Part shown: one piece after another, positions 1-5,673 of the stretch
How the letters are laid out: each line of letters starts with the position of its first letter
How positions within the stretch are numbered: position 1 is the stretch's first letter
DNA from: Desulfobacula sp.
Lineage (GTDB): Bacteria; Desulfobacterota; Desulfobacteria; Desulfobacterales; Desulfobacteraceae
Assembly (NCBI GenBank): GCA_029940245.1
Contig: JAOZRF010000206.1
Location: forward strand, 1-5,763
Length of the DNA: 5,763 bases
Reading direction: 5' to 3'
Position numbers and translations under genes: made by a program
The notes under the pieces: model-generated
Told to the model about the DNA's origin: nothing
Seen by the model: only the letters and a program-made list of their open reading frames with translations
The model's database searches: none

Positions 1-702
1 AGCCTGAAAGAAATGGAATTTGGAACACTTGATCTAATTAACCCCGTTATGAAACCCGGATCTTATGCCTGTCTGACAGTGGCTGATACAGGGAAGGGCA
101 TGGATAAAACAGTAACAGATAAAATCTTTGACCCGTTTTTCACCACCAAAACAATCGGCAAGGGAACTGGAATGGGGCTTTCCGTGGTGCATGGTATTGT
201 CACTGCTATGGGGGGCGCTATCCATGTATATAGCGAACCTGGAAAAGGGACACAATTTCATGTGTATCTGCCCGTGGAAAAGAGTCTTTCCCAAGAACAG
301 GCAACCACTTCAAAAGCAGAACTCCAGGGCGGCGCTGAACAGATCCTTCTTGTGGATGATGAAGAAGCGATCCTTCAAATGGAAAGACTGATGCTGGAGC
401 GTTTGGGGTATCAGGTCACTTCACGTACCAGCAGCCTTGAAGCGCTTGAAGCGTTTCGGAAAAATCCAGACAAATTTGACATGGTTATTACTGATATGGC
501 CATGCCCAATATGTCTGGGGATAAACTATCAGTTGAACTGACTAAAATACGTCCTGGTATTCCCGTATTGCTTTGCACAGGGTTCAGCGAAATCATGTCT
601 GAAGAAAAAGCAATATCGCTGGGAATTAAAGGATTTCTATTTAAGCCGATTGTAATGAATGACCTTGCCCGAAAGATACGTGAAGTGCTGGATAAAAAGT
701 AA
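1..702 (+). CDS. Hybrid sensor histidine kinase, C-terminal part (ATPase domain end + receiver), 5' partial
   Basis: The frame is open from base 1, so the gene starts upstream of the window; the Met at base 13 is internal. Residues below count from that Met. The end of a histidine-kinase ATPase domain is visible: G1 box DTGKGMD (25-31), F box FDPFFTT (39-45) and G2 box GKGTGMGLS (49-57). The dimerisation His and the N box lie off the window. After a linker (about 90-108) comes a complete receiver domain (about 109-229) with acidic pair D115/D116, phospho-acceptor D161 in ITDMAMPNMSG, the Thr of LLCTG (T189) and K211 in the KP motif. This is the usual C-terminus of a hybrid kinase, in which phosphate passes from the kinase His to an attached Asp, often on to a separate Hpt or regulator. 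The signal and target cannot be told from this part. The receiver ends normally and looks intact; the stop TAA at 700-702 abuts a toxin-gene remnant in the same frame. Confidence 0.93.
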   Translation, partial: SLKEMEFGTLDLINPVMKPGSYACLTVADTGKGMDKTVTDKIFDPFFTTKTIGKGTGMGLSVVHGIVTAMGGAIHVYSEPGKGTQFHVYLPVEKSLSQEQATTSKAELQGGAEQILLVDDEEAILQMERLMLERLGYQVTSRTSSLEALEAFRKNPDKFDMVITDMAMPNMSGDKLSVELTKIRPGIPVLLCTGFSEIMSEEKAISLGIKGFLFKPIVMNDLARKIREVLDKK

Positions 703-741
703 TGTTCCGTCAGAGATATAGCAAGCGAAGTGTTTTTGTCG

Positions 742-780
742 AAAATTGATGGTATGCCAAGAGATTGCACCATCAATTTT
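742..780. repeat. Perfect 12-base inverted repeat inside the toxin remnant
   Basis: AAAATTGATGGT (742-753) and ACCATCAATTTT (769-780) are exact reverse complements separated by 15 bases. As RNA, the core would be an 8-bp stem flanked by an A-run and a T-run, the general form of a bidirectional terminator, and it lies between two converging genes. The loop is long and the stem is AT-rich, so termination would be weak. The arms also encode KIDG and TINF of the toxin remnant, so the symmetry may be partly inherited from coding sequence. Confidence 0.4.
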
Positions 781-800
781 GATCATATCAAGACAGTCGC

Positions 801-838
801 AAAAGGGAAAGTGAGTTCACTCATTACGACTCTTTCCC
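801..838 (-). terminator. Candidate terminator of the kinase-regulator operon
   Basis: On the minus strand, about 37 bases past the regulator stop, GGGAAAG (838-832) pairs with CTTTCCC (811-805). A further AGT/ACT pairing is possible across a 2-base bulge, and TTTT (804-801) follows. Stem length is modest, the loop is about 12 bases or more and the T-run is only four, so this is a weak to moderate intrinsic terminator. The position, just after the last gene of the leftward operon and before the converging gene, supports the role. Confidence 0.4.
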
Positions 839-874
839 CACAAAAAAAAGAACAGGTGCGCCAAGTAGTCTTAT

Positions 875-2221
875 TTACATTTTCCCATATTGTTTTAACT
901 TCTTTAACAGGGTTTTCCGTGTAATGCCAAGTCTTCTGGCAGCTTCACTCTTGTTGCCTTCGGCTGATTCAAGGGTTGAAAGAATGGCTTTTTCTTCTAT
1001 AGCCGAAAGTCTGATATTCCCAAAATCGCTTTCAGCTTCAATTTCGTCAGAAGCCTTTACCTTAATAAACGAAAGGTCTTCTTTGCAGATATAGTCAGAC
1101 CTGGCAAGCACCACGCCCCTTTCCACGCTGTTCATCAATTCCCTGACATTGCCTTCCCATTCATACCGGATCATGGCATCCATGGCATCTGAAGAAAAGC
1201 CTTTTATGTCCCGTTTGTTTTTTTTTGAAAAAATTTGAAGAAAATGATTTGCCAGGGTTGGGATATCTTCTTTTCTATCCCTTAAGGGGGGAATCTCTAT
1301 ACTCACAACATTAAGCCGATAGTATAAATCCTGGCGAAAAACACCCTGTTCTGACAATTGTTTTAAATTCTTGTTGGTTGCAGCAATAATCCTCACATCT
1401 GTTCGAATATTTTCATCACTTCCCACGGGGGTGATTTCTTTTTCCTGAATTACCCTTAACAGCTTTGCCTGCATGGAAAAGCTCATTTCAGCAATTTCAT
1501 CCAAAAGGATACTGCCCTTGTCTGCCAGTAAAAACCGCCCTTTTCTTTTTTTATCAGCCCCTGTGAATGATCCTTTTTCATGACCGAAAAGTTCAGACTC
1601 AAGCAGGGTTTCAGTAATCGCGGCACAATTAATCCTTATATATGCCTGATCTTTTCGTGAAGAATTAAAATGAATGGCTGATGCCACAAGTTCCTTGCCC
1701 GTTCCTGATTCGCCCACGACAAGAACATTAGCATCCGTGGGTGCCACCATGTGAATGGTATCCAGAAGGGAAAGCACAGCAGGACTTTTTCCGATAATAT
1801 CGTGGGAAAAATCTTTCTCCTTAAGGCGGATCTTTAAATGTCTGTTTTCCGTTTTTAAAGAAATACTTTCAAATATATGTTCAATTGTCAGTTTGAGCTT
1901 ATCAAAATCCAGGGGTTTGGTCAGATAATCATAGGCCCCGATCTGCAGGGCTTCCACAGCAGTCTGTACTGATGAATAGGCTGTCATGATGATCACTGGC
2001 AAAGAAGGATTATAAGCTCTAATCAATTGCAAAGCTTCCATCCCGGACATTTTCACCATTTTCATATCCATCAGAACAATATCAAAAGAAAGATTTTTTA
2101 CCATATCAACGGCCATTGTCCCATCATCTGCCAGATGAATCAAAAATCCCCAGTCCGCCATCACTGTCTCAAGCATTCTGGCATGGGCTGCATCATCATC
2201 AACAACCAGTATTTTTTTCAT
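875..2221 (-). CDS. Sigma-54-dependent response regulator, NtrC/ZraR-like (448 aa)
   Basis: Cytoplasmic transcription activator with the full three-domain NtrC plan. Receiver (about 1-120): acidic pocket D8-D10, phospho-acceptor D52 in LMDMKMVKMSG, T80, K102. AAA+ domain (about 141-375): Walker A GESGTGKE (170-177), sigma-54 contact loop written GSFTGA (217-222, Ser for the usual Ala), Walker B SILLDE with D241/E242, FRQDLYYRLNV (R296, R302) and sensor II GNVREL (358-363). A Fis-type helix-turn-helix fills the C-terminus (about 407-446, core EGNKSEAARRLGITRKTLLK). The start is set at MKKILVVDDD (base 2221), preceded by AAAGGATAAAA; the frame is open to 2380, but that stretch overlaps the kinase gene and has no receiver-like sequence. 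The kinase stop lies 10 bases upstream, so the two are co-transcribed and this is its cognate regulator. It probably activates the sigma-54 promoters at 4041-4056 and 4246-4261. Best match by recall is ZraR (HydG). A run of nine A (plus-strand T run 1218-1226) sits in the AAA+ region without breaking the frame. Confidence 0.95.
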   Translation of the reverse strand: MKKILVVDDDAAHARMLETVMADWGFLIHLADDGTMAVDMVKNLSFDIVLMDMKMVKMSGMEALQLIRAYNPSLPVIIMTAYSSVQTAVEALQIGAYDYLTKPLDFDKLKLTIEHIFESISLKTENRHLKIRLKEKDFSHDIIGKSPAVLSLLDTIHMVAPTDANVLVVGESGTGKELVASAIHFNSSRKDQAYIRINCAAITETLLESELFGHEKGSFTGADKKRKGRFLLADKGSILLDEIAEMSFSMQAKLLRVIQEKEITPVGSDENIRTDVRIIAATNKNLKQLSEQGVFRQDLYYRLNVVSIEIPPLRDRKEDIPTLANHFLQIFSKKNKRDIKGFSSDAMDAMIRYEWEGNVRELMNSVERGVVLARSDYICKEDLSFIKVKASDEIEAESDFGNIRLSAIEEKAILSTLESAEGNKSEAARRLGITRKTLLKKLKQYGKM

Positions 2222-2231
2222 TTTTATCCTT

Positions 2232-4010
2232 TTATGCAACAGGCATTTTAATAATAAAACAAGTCCCTGTATCTTTTTGACTTTCCACACAAATGCGTGC
2301 CCCAAGATTTTCAATGATCCTGTGAACGATTGAAAGACCGAGCCCTGTTCCCGTGGGCCGGGTGGTAAAATAGGGATCAAAAATCAGGTCCAGGGATGCC
2401 TCATCTATGCCCTTGCCATTATCCTTAACCCTTATTTCAATGAACTCATCCTTTTGTGTATCCTTTACCTGTATCTCAAGTATCCCTTTGGCATCCAGTG
2501 CCTCTATGGCATTGATATATAAATTTAAAAGCACCTGGTTCATCCTGTCGCCGTCTGTATGAATTATGGTTTTTTTTGTATCAATATTGACCCTTGTTTC
2601 AATATTTTTTTGCTTTAAATCATGATCAACCAGTTTTAAAGAATGGGTGATCATCTCTTGTATATCCACTTGTTTTTTTTCAACGACCATGGGTTTTGCA
2701 AATTCAAGCAACTGGGTAACGGATCGATTGATACGTTCCACTTCCTTGACCATAATCTGTGCAATCTCCTTATCTGAGGCTTTGTCCTCATATCGTTTAC
2801 CAAAATAGGTTGCAAACCCTTTAATGGAACTTAAGGGATTTCTGATCTCATGGGCAACGCCTGCCGCAAGTTTTCCAATGGCTGCAAGCCTCTTATTTGT
2901 CTCCACCTGTTGTTTAAGCTCCCTTATCTGGGTTAAATCTCTGAAAAGAAATAAAAATCCCGATATTTGATTTTCACTGTCTTTAATAGGAGATGCAGTT
3001 ATGTCCAGATCAAGCTTTCGGCCTTGCGCAATAATAAAATTGATCTCCCGGTTGAGACCCTCTTGAGATATTTCCATTTCTTTTATCAAATCAATCATTT
3101 CCGGGGAAGGTCGAGCCAGATCCCCTCCCAGAATATTTTTTGCAGCATTATTCACAGATGTAATCTCATGGTCAGGACTAATCGTAACCAGTCCTGACGG
3201 CATATTCTGGATCACATTATCGGAAAATGCCTTAACACTTGTAAGAGATGCTTTTGCAGATCTGTAGGCTTGGAAAACAAACAAGGCCAGCATACCCACA
3301 CATCCCAATATAAAAAAAAGGATGGCCCGCCATACCGTCTCTTTTACTAAACTGTCCCGGGCTATTCTTGCCCTTTCCATGGAAAGCCCGGCAAAAATAT
3401 AATGTTCCGCCATTTCAGGCAGCTTATCCAACTGGTTTTCCATATAGGGCCGGCACCAGTCCCTGGTTCTTTTTTCAAAATTCTGCATGCCCCGTGAATC
3501 GTGATCCCGGTGCATCTGCATTCCATCCATCCCCATATACCCTCGTCCGGCCCTGGATCTGATCGGTACAAACCGCTTGAACACTTCAAAAACCTGGGTC
3601 TGATCTTTTTGCAGTTTTACCCTGTGATAAACCATGGCCGTATCTTCATTTATCTTTACCGTCCCGGGCATGTCATCAAAAATCTGTCCCACCATGGATT
3701 CATCCGAGTGTGCCAGTATCCGGCCATCCTTTGATGTAATCATCATATAGATCACTTCAGGCTGCAACGCGGTTTCCAAAAGCATGGCCTGGATTCTATT
3801 TGCACCCCATCCCATGGTGAGCATTCCGGTTCGGGTTCCAGCCTCAAACGTTCTGATCAAGGATACACCCTTTTCCGATAATCTCTGGGTAAAAAATTCC
3901 TTTTGTTTTTCAAGCCTGTCAAGGGTCATAAATGTAAAAATCGGTAACATGATCAATAAAACACCAATGAGGAATAAAGGAGATATCCATGGAAACTTAT
4001 ATTTTTTCAT
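2232..4010 (-). CDS. Membrane sensor histidine kinase, NtrB/ZraS-like, with PAS domain and Met/His-rich periplasmic stretch (592 aa)
   Basis: Inner-membrane kinase, first gene of the operon with the regulator. TM1 is about 9-28 and TM2 about 228-248, enclosing a periplasmic sensor of roughly 200 residues. The sensor contains a Cache-like pattern (VIYMMITSKDGRILAHSDES, 86-105) and then a Met/His-rich stretch (about 157-175: GYMGMDGMQMHRDHDSRGM), followed by DWCRPYM with a single Cys (C186). A PAS domain follows (about 260-362, start NVIQNMPSGLVTIS). HisKA has the phospho-acceptor H387 in GVAHEIRNPLSS; the ATPase domain has N box N496/N500, G1 DNGKGID (530-536), F box FDPYFTT (544-550) and G2 GTGLGLS (554-560). 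All catalytic motifs are intact. It is longer than E. coli ZraS (about 465 aa), mainly through the PAS domain and the Met/His stretch. Start at 4010: GGTGA lies 3 bases upstream of ATG and Lys-rich residues lead into TM1. Its place opposite a ZraP-like gene suggests metal or envelope-stress sensing; which metal cannot be told. Confidence 0.94.
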   Translation of the reverse strand: MKKYKFPWISPLFLIGVLLIMLPIFTFMTLDRLEKQKEFFTQRLSEKGVSLIRTFEAGTRTGMLTMGWGANRIQAMLLETALQPEVIYMMITSKDGRILAHSDESMVGQIFDDMPGTVKINEDTAMVYHRVKLQKDQTQVFEVFKRFVPIRSRAGRGYMGMDGMQMHRDHDSRGMQNFEKRTRDWCRPYMENQLDKLPEMAEHYIFAGLSMERARIARDSLVKETVWRAILFFILGCVGMLALFVFQAYRSAKASLTSVKAFSDNVIQNMPSGLVTISPDHEITSVNNAAKNILGGDLARPSPEMIDLIKEMEISQEGLNREINFIIAQGRKLDLDITASPIKDSENQISGFLFLFRDLTQIRELKQQVETNKRLAAIGKLAAGVAHEIRNPLSSIKGFATYFGKRYEDKASDKEIAQIMVKEVERINRSVTQLLEFAKPMVVEKKQVDIQEMITHSLKLVDHDLKQKNIETRVNIDTKKTIIHTDGDRMNQVLLNLYINAIEALDAKGILEIQVKDTQKDEFIEIRVKDNGKGIDEASLDLIFDPYFTTRPTGTGLGLSIVHRIIENLGARICVESQKDTGTCFIIKMPVA

Positions 4011-4040
4011 TATTCACCATTCACAATTCACTTAATTATA

Positions 4041-4056
4041 AGCAAAAACAATACCA
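4041..4056 (-). promoter_or_regulatory. Sigma-54 (-24/-12) promoter of the kinase-regulator operon
   Basis: Read on the minus strand this is TGGTAT-N5-TTGCT, with exactly 10 bases between the invariant GG and GC. The -12 element is perfect; the -24 element differs from TGGCAC at two less critical positions. The predicted start is near base 4030, giving a leader of about 20 bases before the kinase ATG at 4010. A sigma-54 promoter here would let the regulator activate its own operon, as is typical for NtrC-family pairs. Confidence 0.72.
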
Positions 4057-4098
4057 AAAAATAAAAGCCTTTGTTTACGTGGTGATTGATTTCACGCC

Positions 4099-4132
4099 AT
4101 CCTGGTTGTGGGTATTTTATAACCACCTGGAT
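4099..4132. promoter_or_regulatory. Candidate activator binding site (imperfect dyad) between divergent sigma-54 promoters
   Basis: The left arm ATCCTGGTTGT and right arm ACCACCTGGAT are mirror images at 9 of 11 positions around a centre at about 4115.5, with an AT-rich middle. The centre lies about 85 bases upstream of the predicted start of the kinase operon and about 156 upstream of that of the ZraP-like gene. Both distances suit an enhancer for an NtrC-type dimer. A smaller dyad, GTGA-N6-TCAC (4082-4095), lies alongside and could be a second half of a tandem site. Binding by the local regulator is inferred. Confidence 0.5.
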
Positions 4133-4147
4133 ACCGGGTACCGGGTA
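4132..4147. repeat. Short tandem repeat TACCGGG x2
   Basis: TACCGGGTACCGGGTA is two copies of a 7-base unit plus two bases, directly abutting the right arm of the dyad at 4099-4132. It is the only GC-rich patch in an otherwise AT-rich divergent region. It may be part of the regulatory site or simple slippage; no function can be assigned. Confidence 0.45.
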
Positions 4148-4245
4148 AAAAATATACACTATCGCAGATTCAATAGCAATGTTTGAATTTATATAATTTG
4201 AAAAATATATTGAAAAATTAATAAGTTATAAAATAGTTTTTTTCC
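4148..4245. promoter_or_regulatory. Very AT-rich spacer between activator site and promoter
   Basis: About 100 bases of mostly A and T separate the putative activator site from the -24 element at 4246. Sigma-54 promoters commonly need DNA bending here, often by IHF, to bring activator and polymerase together. I see no exact IHF consensus, only A/T tracts and two TTTGAA copies (4182-4187 and 4197-4202), so a bending role is inferred from composition and place. Confidence 0.3.
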
Positions 4246-4261
4246 TGGCACACCCTTTGCT
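4246..4261 (+). promoter_or_regulatory. Sigma-54 (-24/-12) promoter of the ZraP-like gene
   Basis: TGGCAC-N5-TTGCT matches the sigma-54 consensus at every conserved position, with 10 bases between the GG (4247-4248) and GC (4259-4260). The predicted start is near 4272, leaving a leader of about 55 bases. No competing sigma-70 promoter stands out. A gene read from this site depends on an AAA+ activator, and the regulator encoded divergently next door is the obvious candidate. Confidence 0.9.
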
Positions 4262-4316
4262 ATATCTTGTTTCAACAGAACGAAACAAAGTTCTATTAAC
4301 AAACTAAATTTTAACT

Positions 4317-4321
4317 GGAGG
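4317..4321 (+). promoter_or_regulatory. Strong ribosome binding site of the ZraP-like gene
   Basis: GGAGG, followed by TTATT and then ATG at 4327: a near-ideal Shine-Dalgarno sequence at 5-base spacing that fixes the start. It is stronger than those of the kinase (GGTGA) and regulator (AGGA), as expected if the periplasmic protein is made in much larger amounts than its regulators. Confidence 0.8.
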
Positions 4322-4326
4322 TTATT

Positions 4327-4812
4327 ATGAAAAAATCAATCATTATCATCGGTTCGCTACTTGTGGTAGCCCTTGTATCAGGGAGTGCATTCGCATGGGG
4401 ACAATGGGGCCAGGGAATGGGTTATGGTTATAATCAGGACTGTCAGCGATATGAAGGACAAAGCGCCTTGAATGACTTGTCCAAGGACCAGAGAGAAGCA
4501 CTGAGTGAACTCCGCCAGAAATTCATTGATGAGACCTATGAGCTGAGATCTGCAAAATTTGCAAACCGGCAGGAAATGAGAATGCTCATGGAAACATCTG
4601 AACCTGACAGGGCCAGACTTGACAAATTATCCCAGGAAATCACAGACCTGCAAAAACAGGCAATGAACAAACGCATTGACTTTCTGTTGGCTGCAAAAAA
4701 GATCGCACCTGAACTTGGCATGGGCAGAGGGTTTGGCCATGGTAGAGGAGGATGGTCAGAAAGAGGCGGCCAAAGAGGTTTCCAGAGACAGGGAAATTGT
4801 TGGAATAATTAA
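4327..4812 (+). CDS. zraP: Periplasmic ZraP/Spy/CpxP-like protein (161 aa)
   Basis: Secreted protein resembling zinc-resistance-associated protein ZraP. It has a Sec signal peptide (1-23; KK, hydrophobic core, GSAFA cleavage site) and a Gly/aromatic N-terminus (WGQWGQGMGYGYNQ). A mostly helical, charged middle follows (about 47-128) with the LTxxQ-type motif as LSKDQ (51-55) and the ELRQKF...ELRSAK pattern of the family. The tail is Gly/Arg-rich (GMGRGFGHGRGG, 131-142) and comparable to the ZraP tail. ZraP is an oligomeric periplasmic metal-binding chaperone that also restrains its kinase; that role here is inferred from similarity and the zraP-zraSR arrangement. Oddly, the mature protein has only one His (H138) and two Cys (C39, C158), few ligands for a zinc store, so chaperoning or another metal may dominate. 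It is driven by the sigma-54 promoter at 4246 and ends in the hairpin at 4830. The symbol reflects family and context, not proven zinc resistance. Confidence 0.82.
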   Translation: MKKSIIIIGSLLVVALVSGSAFAWGQWGQGMGYGYNQDCQRYEGQSALNDLSKDQREALSELRQKFIDETYELRSAKFANRQEMRMLMETSEPDRARLDKLSQEITDLQKQAMNKRIDFLLAAKKIAPELGMGRGFGHGRGGWSERGGQRGFQRQGNCWNN

Positions 4813-4829
4813 CGATCAAAATCTAAACC

Positions 4830-4862
4830 ATGCCTGAACAAAAACCTTGTTCAGGCATTTTT
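4830..4862 (+). terminator. Intrinsic terminator of the ZraP-like gene, shared with the converging FAH gene
   Basis: ATGCCTGAACAA (4830-4841) and TTGTTCAGGCAT (4847-4858) form a perfect 12-bp stem with a 5-base loop, followed by a run of T (4858-4862), 17 bases after the stop codon. This is a strong rightward terminator. The converging gene's stop is at 4864, so its transcript also reads through this hairpin; on that strand the following GGTTTAGATTTT is a poorer T-tract, so leftward termination would be weaker. Confidence 0.9.
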
Positions 4863-4863
4863 A

Positions 4864-5673
4864 TTATTCCTGTTCAAGCCTTACACTATTTTTCAGCACA
4901 CCGATTTTCTCAATTTTTGATTCCATCACATCCCCCGGTGTAAGATACACGGGCGGTTGTCTGGTATATCCCACCCCGCTTGGTGTTCCCGTTAATATGA
5001 TGGTTCCGGGCAAAAGGGTGGCAGACTCGGAAAGGAATGAAATAATCCGGGCCACGGAAAAAATCATATCGTTTGTGTTGCTTTTCTGCATGGTCTCGCC
5101 GTTCAGGACAAATTCAATATCAAGATTATCAGGGTCGGAAATCTCGTCCAGTGTCACAATCCAGGGGCCAAGGGGACAGAAGGTATCAAAACTTTTCCCT
5201 TTTATCCATTGACTGCCGCCGGCATGCATCTGCCATCTTCTGGCGGAAACATCATTGGCACAGGTATAGCCCAGGACATAATCAAGGGCATTTTCCGGAG
5301 AGACATTCCTGGCATGCTTTTTTATGACCACAGCAAGTTCAACCTCATAATCCACCTCCGGGATCTTTGCACAGGAGAAGGGAATTCTGACTTCATCCAG
5401 GTGACCTGTTGCCGCACCCAGATTCTTCATAAACACCACTGGATATTTTGGCAACTCAAATCCAGCCTCTTTGGCATGCAGTTTATAATTTAAACCAATG
5501 CAAAAAATAACTTTGGGTGAAACAGGCGTTAAAAATTTTTTAACCTTTTTTCTCTTTCCCGTATTGGAAAAATCTGTAAAAATATCTCCTTCAAGAACAG
5601 ATGCAAAGTCATTATCAAAATCACAACCCATATAGATTTTATTGTCATCACTTTCAAACCTTATTATTTGCAT
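4864..5673 (-). CDS. Fumarylacetoacetate hydrolase (FAH)-family protein (269 aa)
   Basis: Cytoplasmic metal-dependent enzyme of the FAH superfamily, which hydrolyses, decarboxylates or isomerises beta-diketo acids and related products of aromatic or amino-acid breakdown (FAHD1 and HpcE types). The N-terminal part (1-50) is short and variable. The catalytic domain begins at about 54 with KVIFCIGLNYKLHAKEAG (H66, E69), then FMKNLGAATG (81-90), metal ligands ExE at E110/E112 in DYEVELAVVI, D141 in CANDVSARRWQ, K160 in KGKSFDTFCPLGPW, and the closing TGTPSGVG (228-235). All expected ligands are present and the length is normal for single-domain members. The exact substrate cannot be told: no pathway gene lies beside it within the window. 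The start at 5673 has AGGAG (5687-5683) 9 bases upstream, slightly far. It converges on the ZraP-like gene and is probably unrelated to it functionally. Confidence 0.92.
   Translation of the reverse strand: MQIIRFESDDNKIYMGCDFDNDFASVLEGDIFTDFSNTGKRKKVKKFLTPVSPKVIFCIGLNYKLHAKEAGFELPKYPVVFMKNLGAATGHLDEVRIPFSCAKIPEVDYEVELAVVIKKHARNVSPENALDYVLGYTCANDVSARRWQMHAGGSQWIKGKSFDTFCPLGPWIVTLDEISDPDNLDIEFVLNGETMQKSNTNDMIFSVARIISFLSESATLLPGTIILTGTPSGVGYTRQPPVYLTPGDVMESKIEKIGVLKNSVRLEQE

Larger units (their letters stand above)
703..924 (+). pseudogene. PemK/MazF-family toxin remnant (C-terminal half only)
   Basis: Directly after the upstream kinase stop codon the same frame stays open to a stop at 922-924. 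Its translation has the look of the C-terminal half of MazF/PemK-type mRNA interferases: SVRDIASEVFLSKIDGMPRD, then a stretch with NFDHIKTV, then LITTLSPQKK and EQVRQVVLF. From memory, family members carry the same order (IPSEV, DG-L/M-P-R/K-D/E, DHIQTV, ITTLSPEKM, VR-AI-FAL). Family proteins are about 110-120 residues; only about 60 are here, and the N-terminal half with the catalytic Arg region is absent, its place being taken by the kinase gene. No convincing ribosome site precedes the first possible start (GTG at 730), and no antitoxin gene is adjacent. Resemblance fades after about base 882, where the frame runs antisense into the end of the regulator gene. I infer a dead deletion remnant, not an active toxin. 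Recognition is by eye. Confidence 0.68.

Noticed and set aside
2222..2380. An in-frame N-terminal extension of 53 residues to the response regulator.
   Set aside because: It overlaps the conserved end of the kinase gene on the same strand in another frame and does not resemble any part of a receiver domain. The start at 2221 has its own AGGA ribosome site, begins with the canonical MKKILVVDDD, and gives the usual family length.
3362..3589. A 75-codon minus-strand frame within the periplasmic part of the kinase gene.
   Set aside because: It is an out-of-frame overlap of the kinase gene with no ribosome site and no recognisable protein pattern.
3989..4186. A 65-codon plus-strand frame across the divergent promoter region.
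   Set aside because: It begins inside the kinase gene on the opposite strand, runs through the sigma-54 promoter and the dyad, and has an AT-rich translation with no protein-like pattern.
4011..4326. A riboswitch or small RNA in the 316-base divergent region.
   Set aside because: The predicted leaders are only about 20 and 55 bases long, and no terminator-like hairpin or known riboswitch pattern is visible; the region is explained by promoters, activator site and spacer.
4864..5493. Several plus-strand open frames of 84-121 codons opposite the FAH gene.
   Set aside because: They are antisense to a gene with complete family motifs, lack ribosome sites and show low-complexity or Cys/Ser-rich translations typical of shadow frames.
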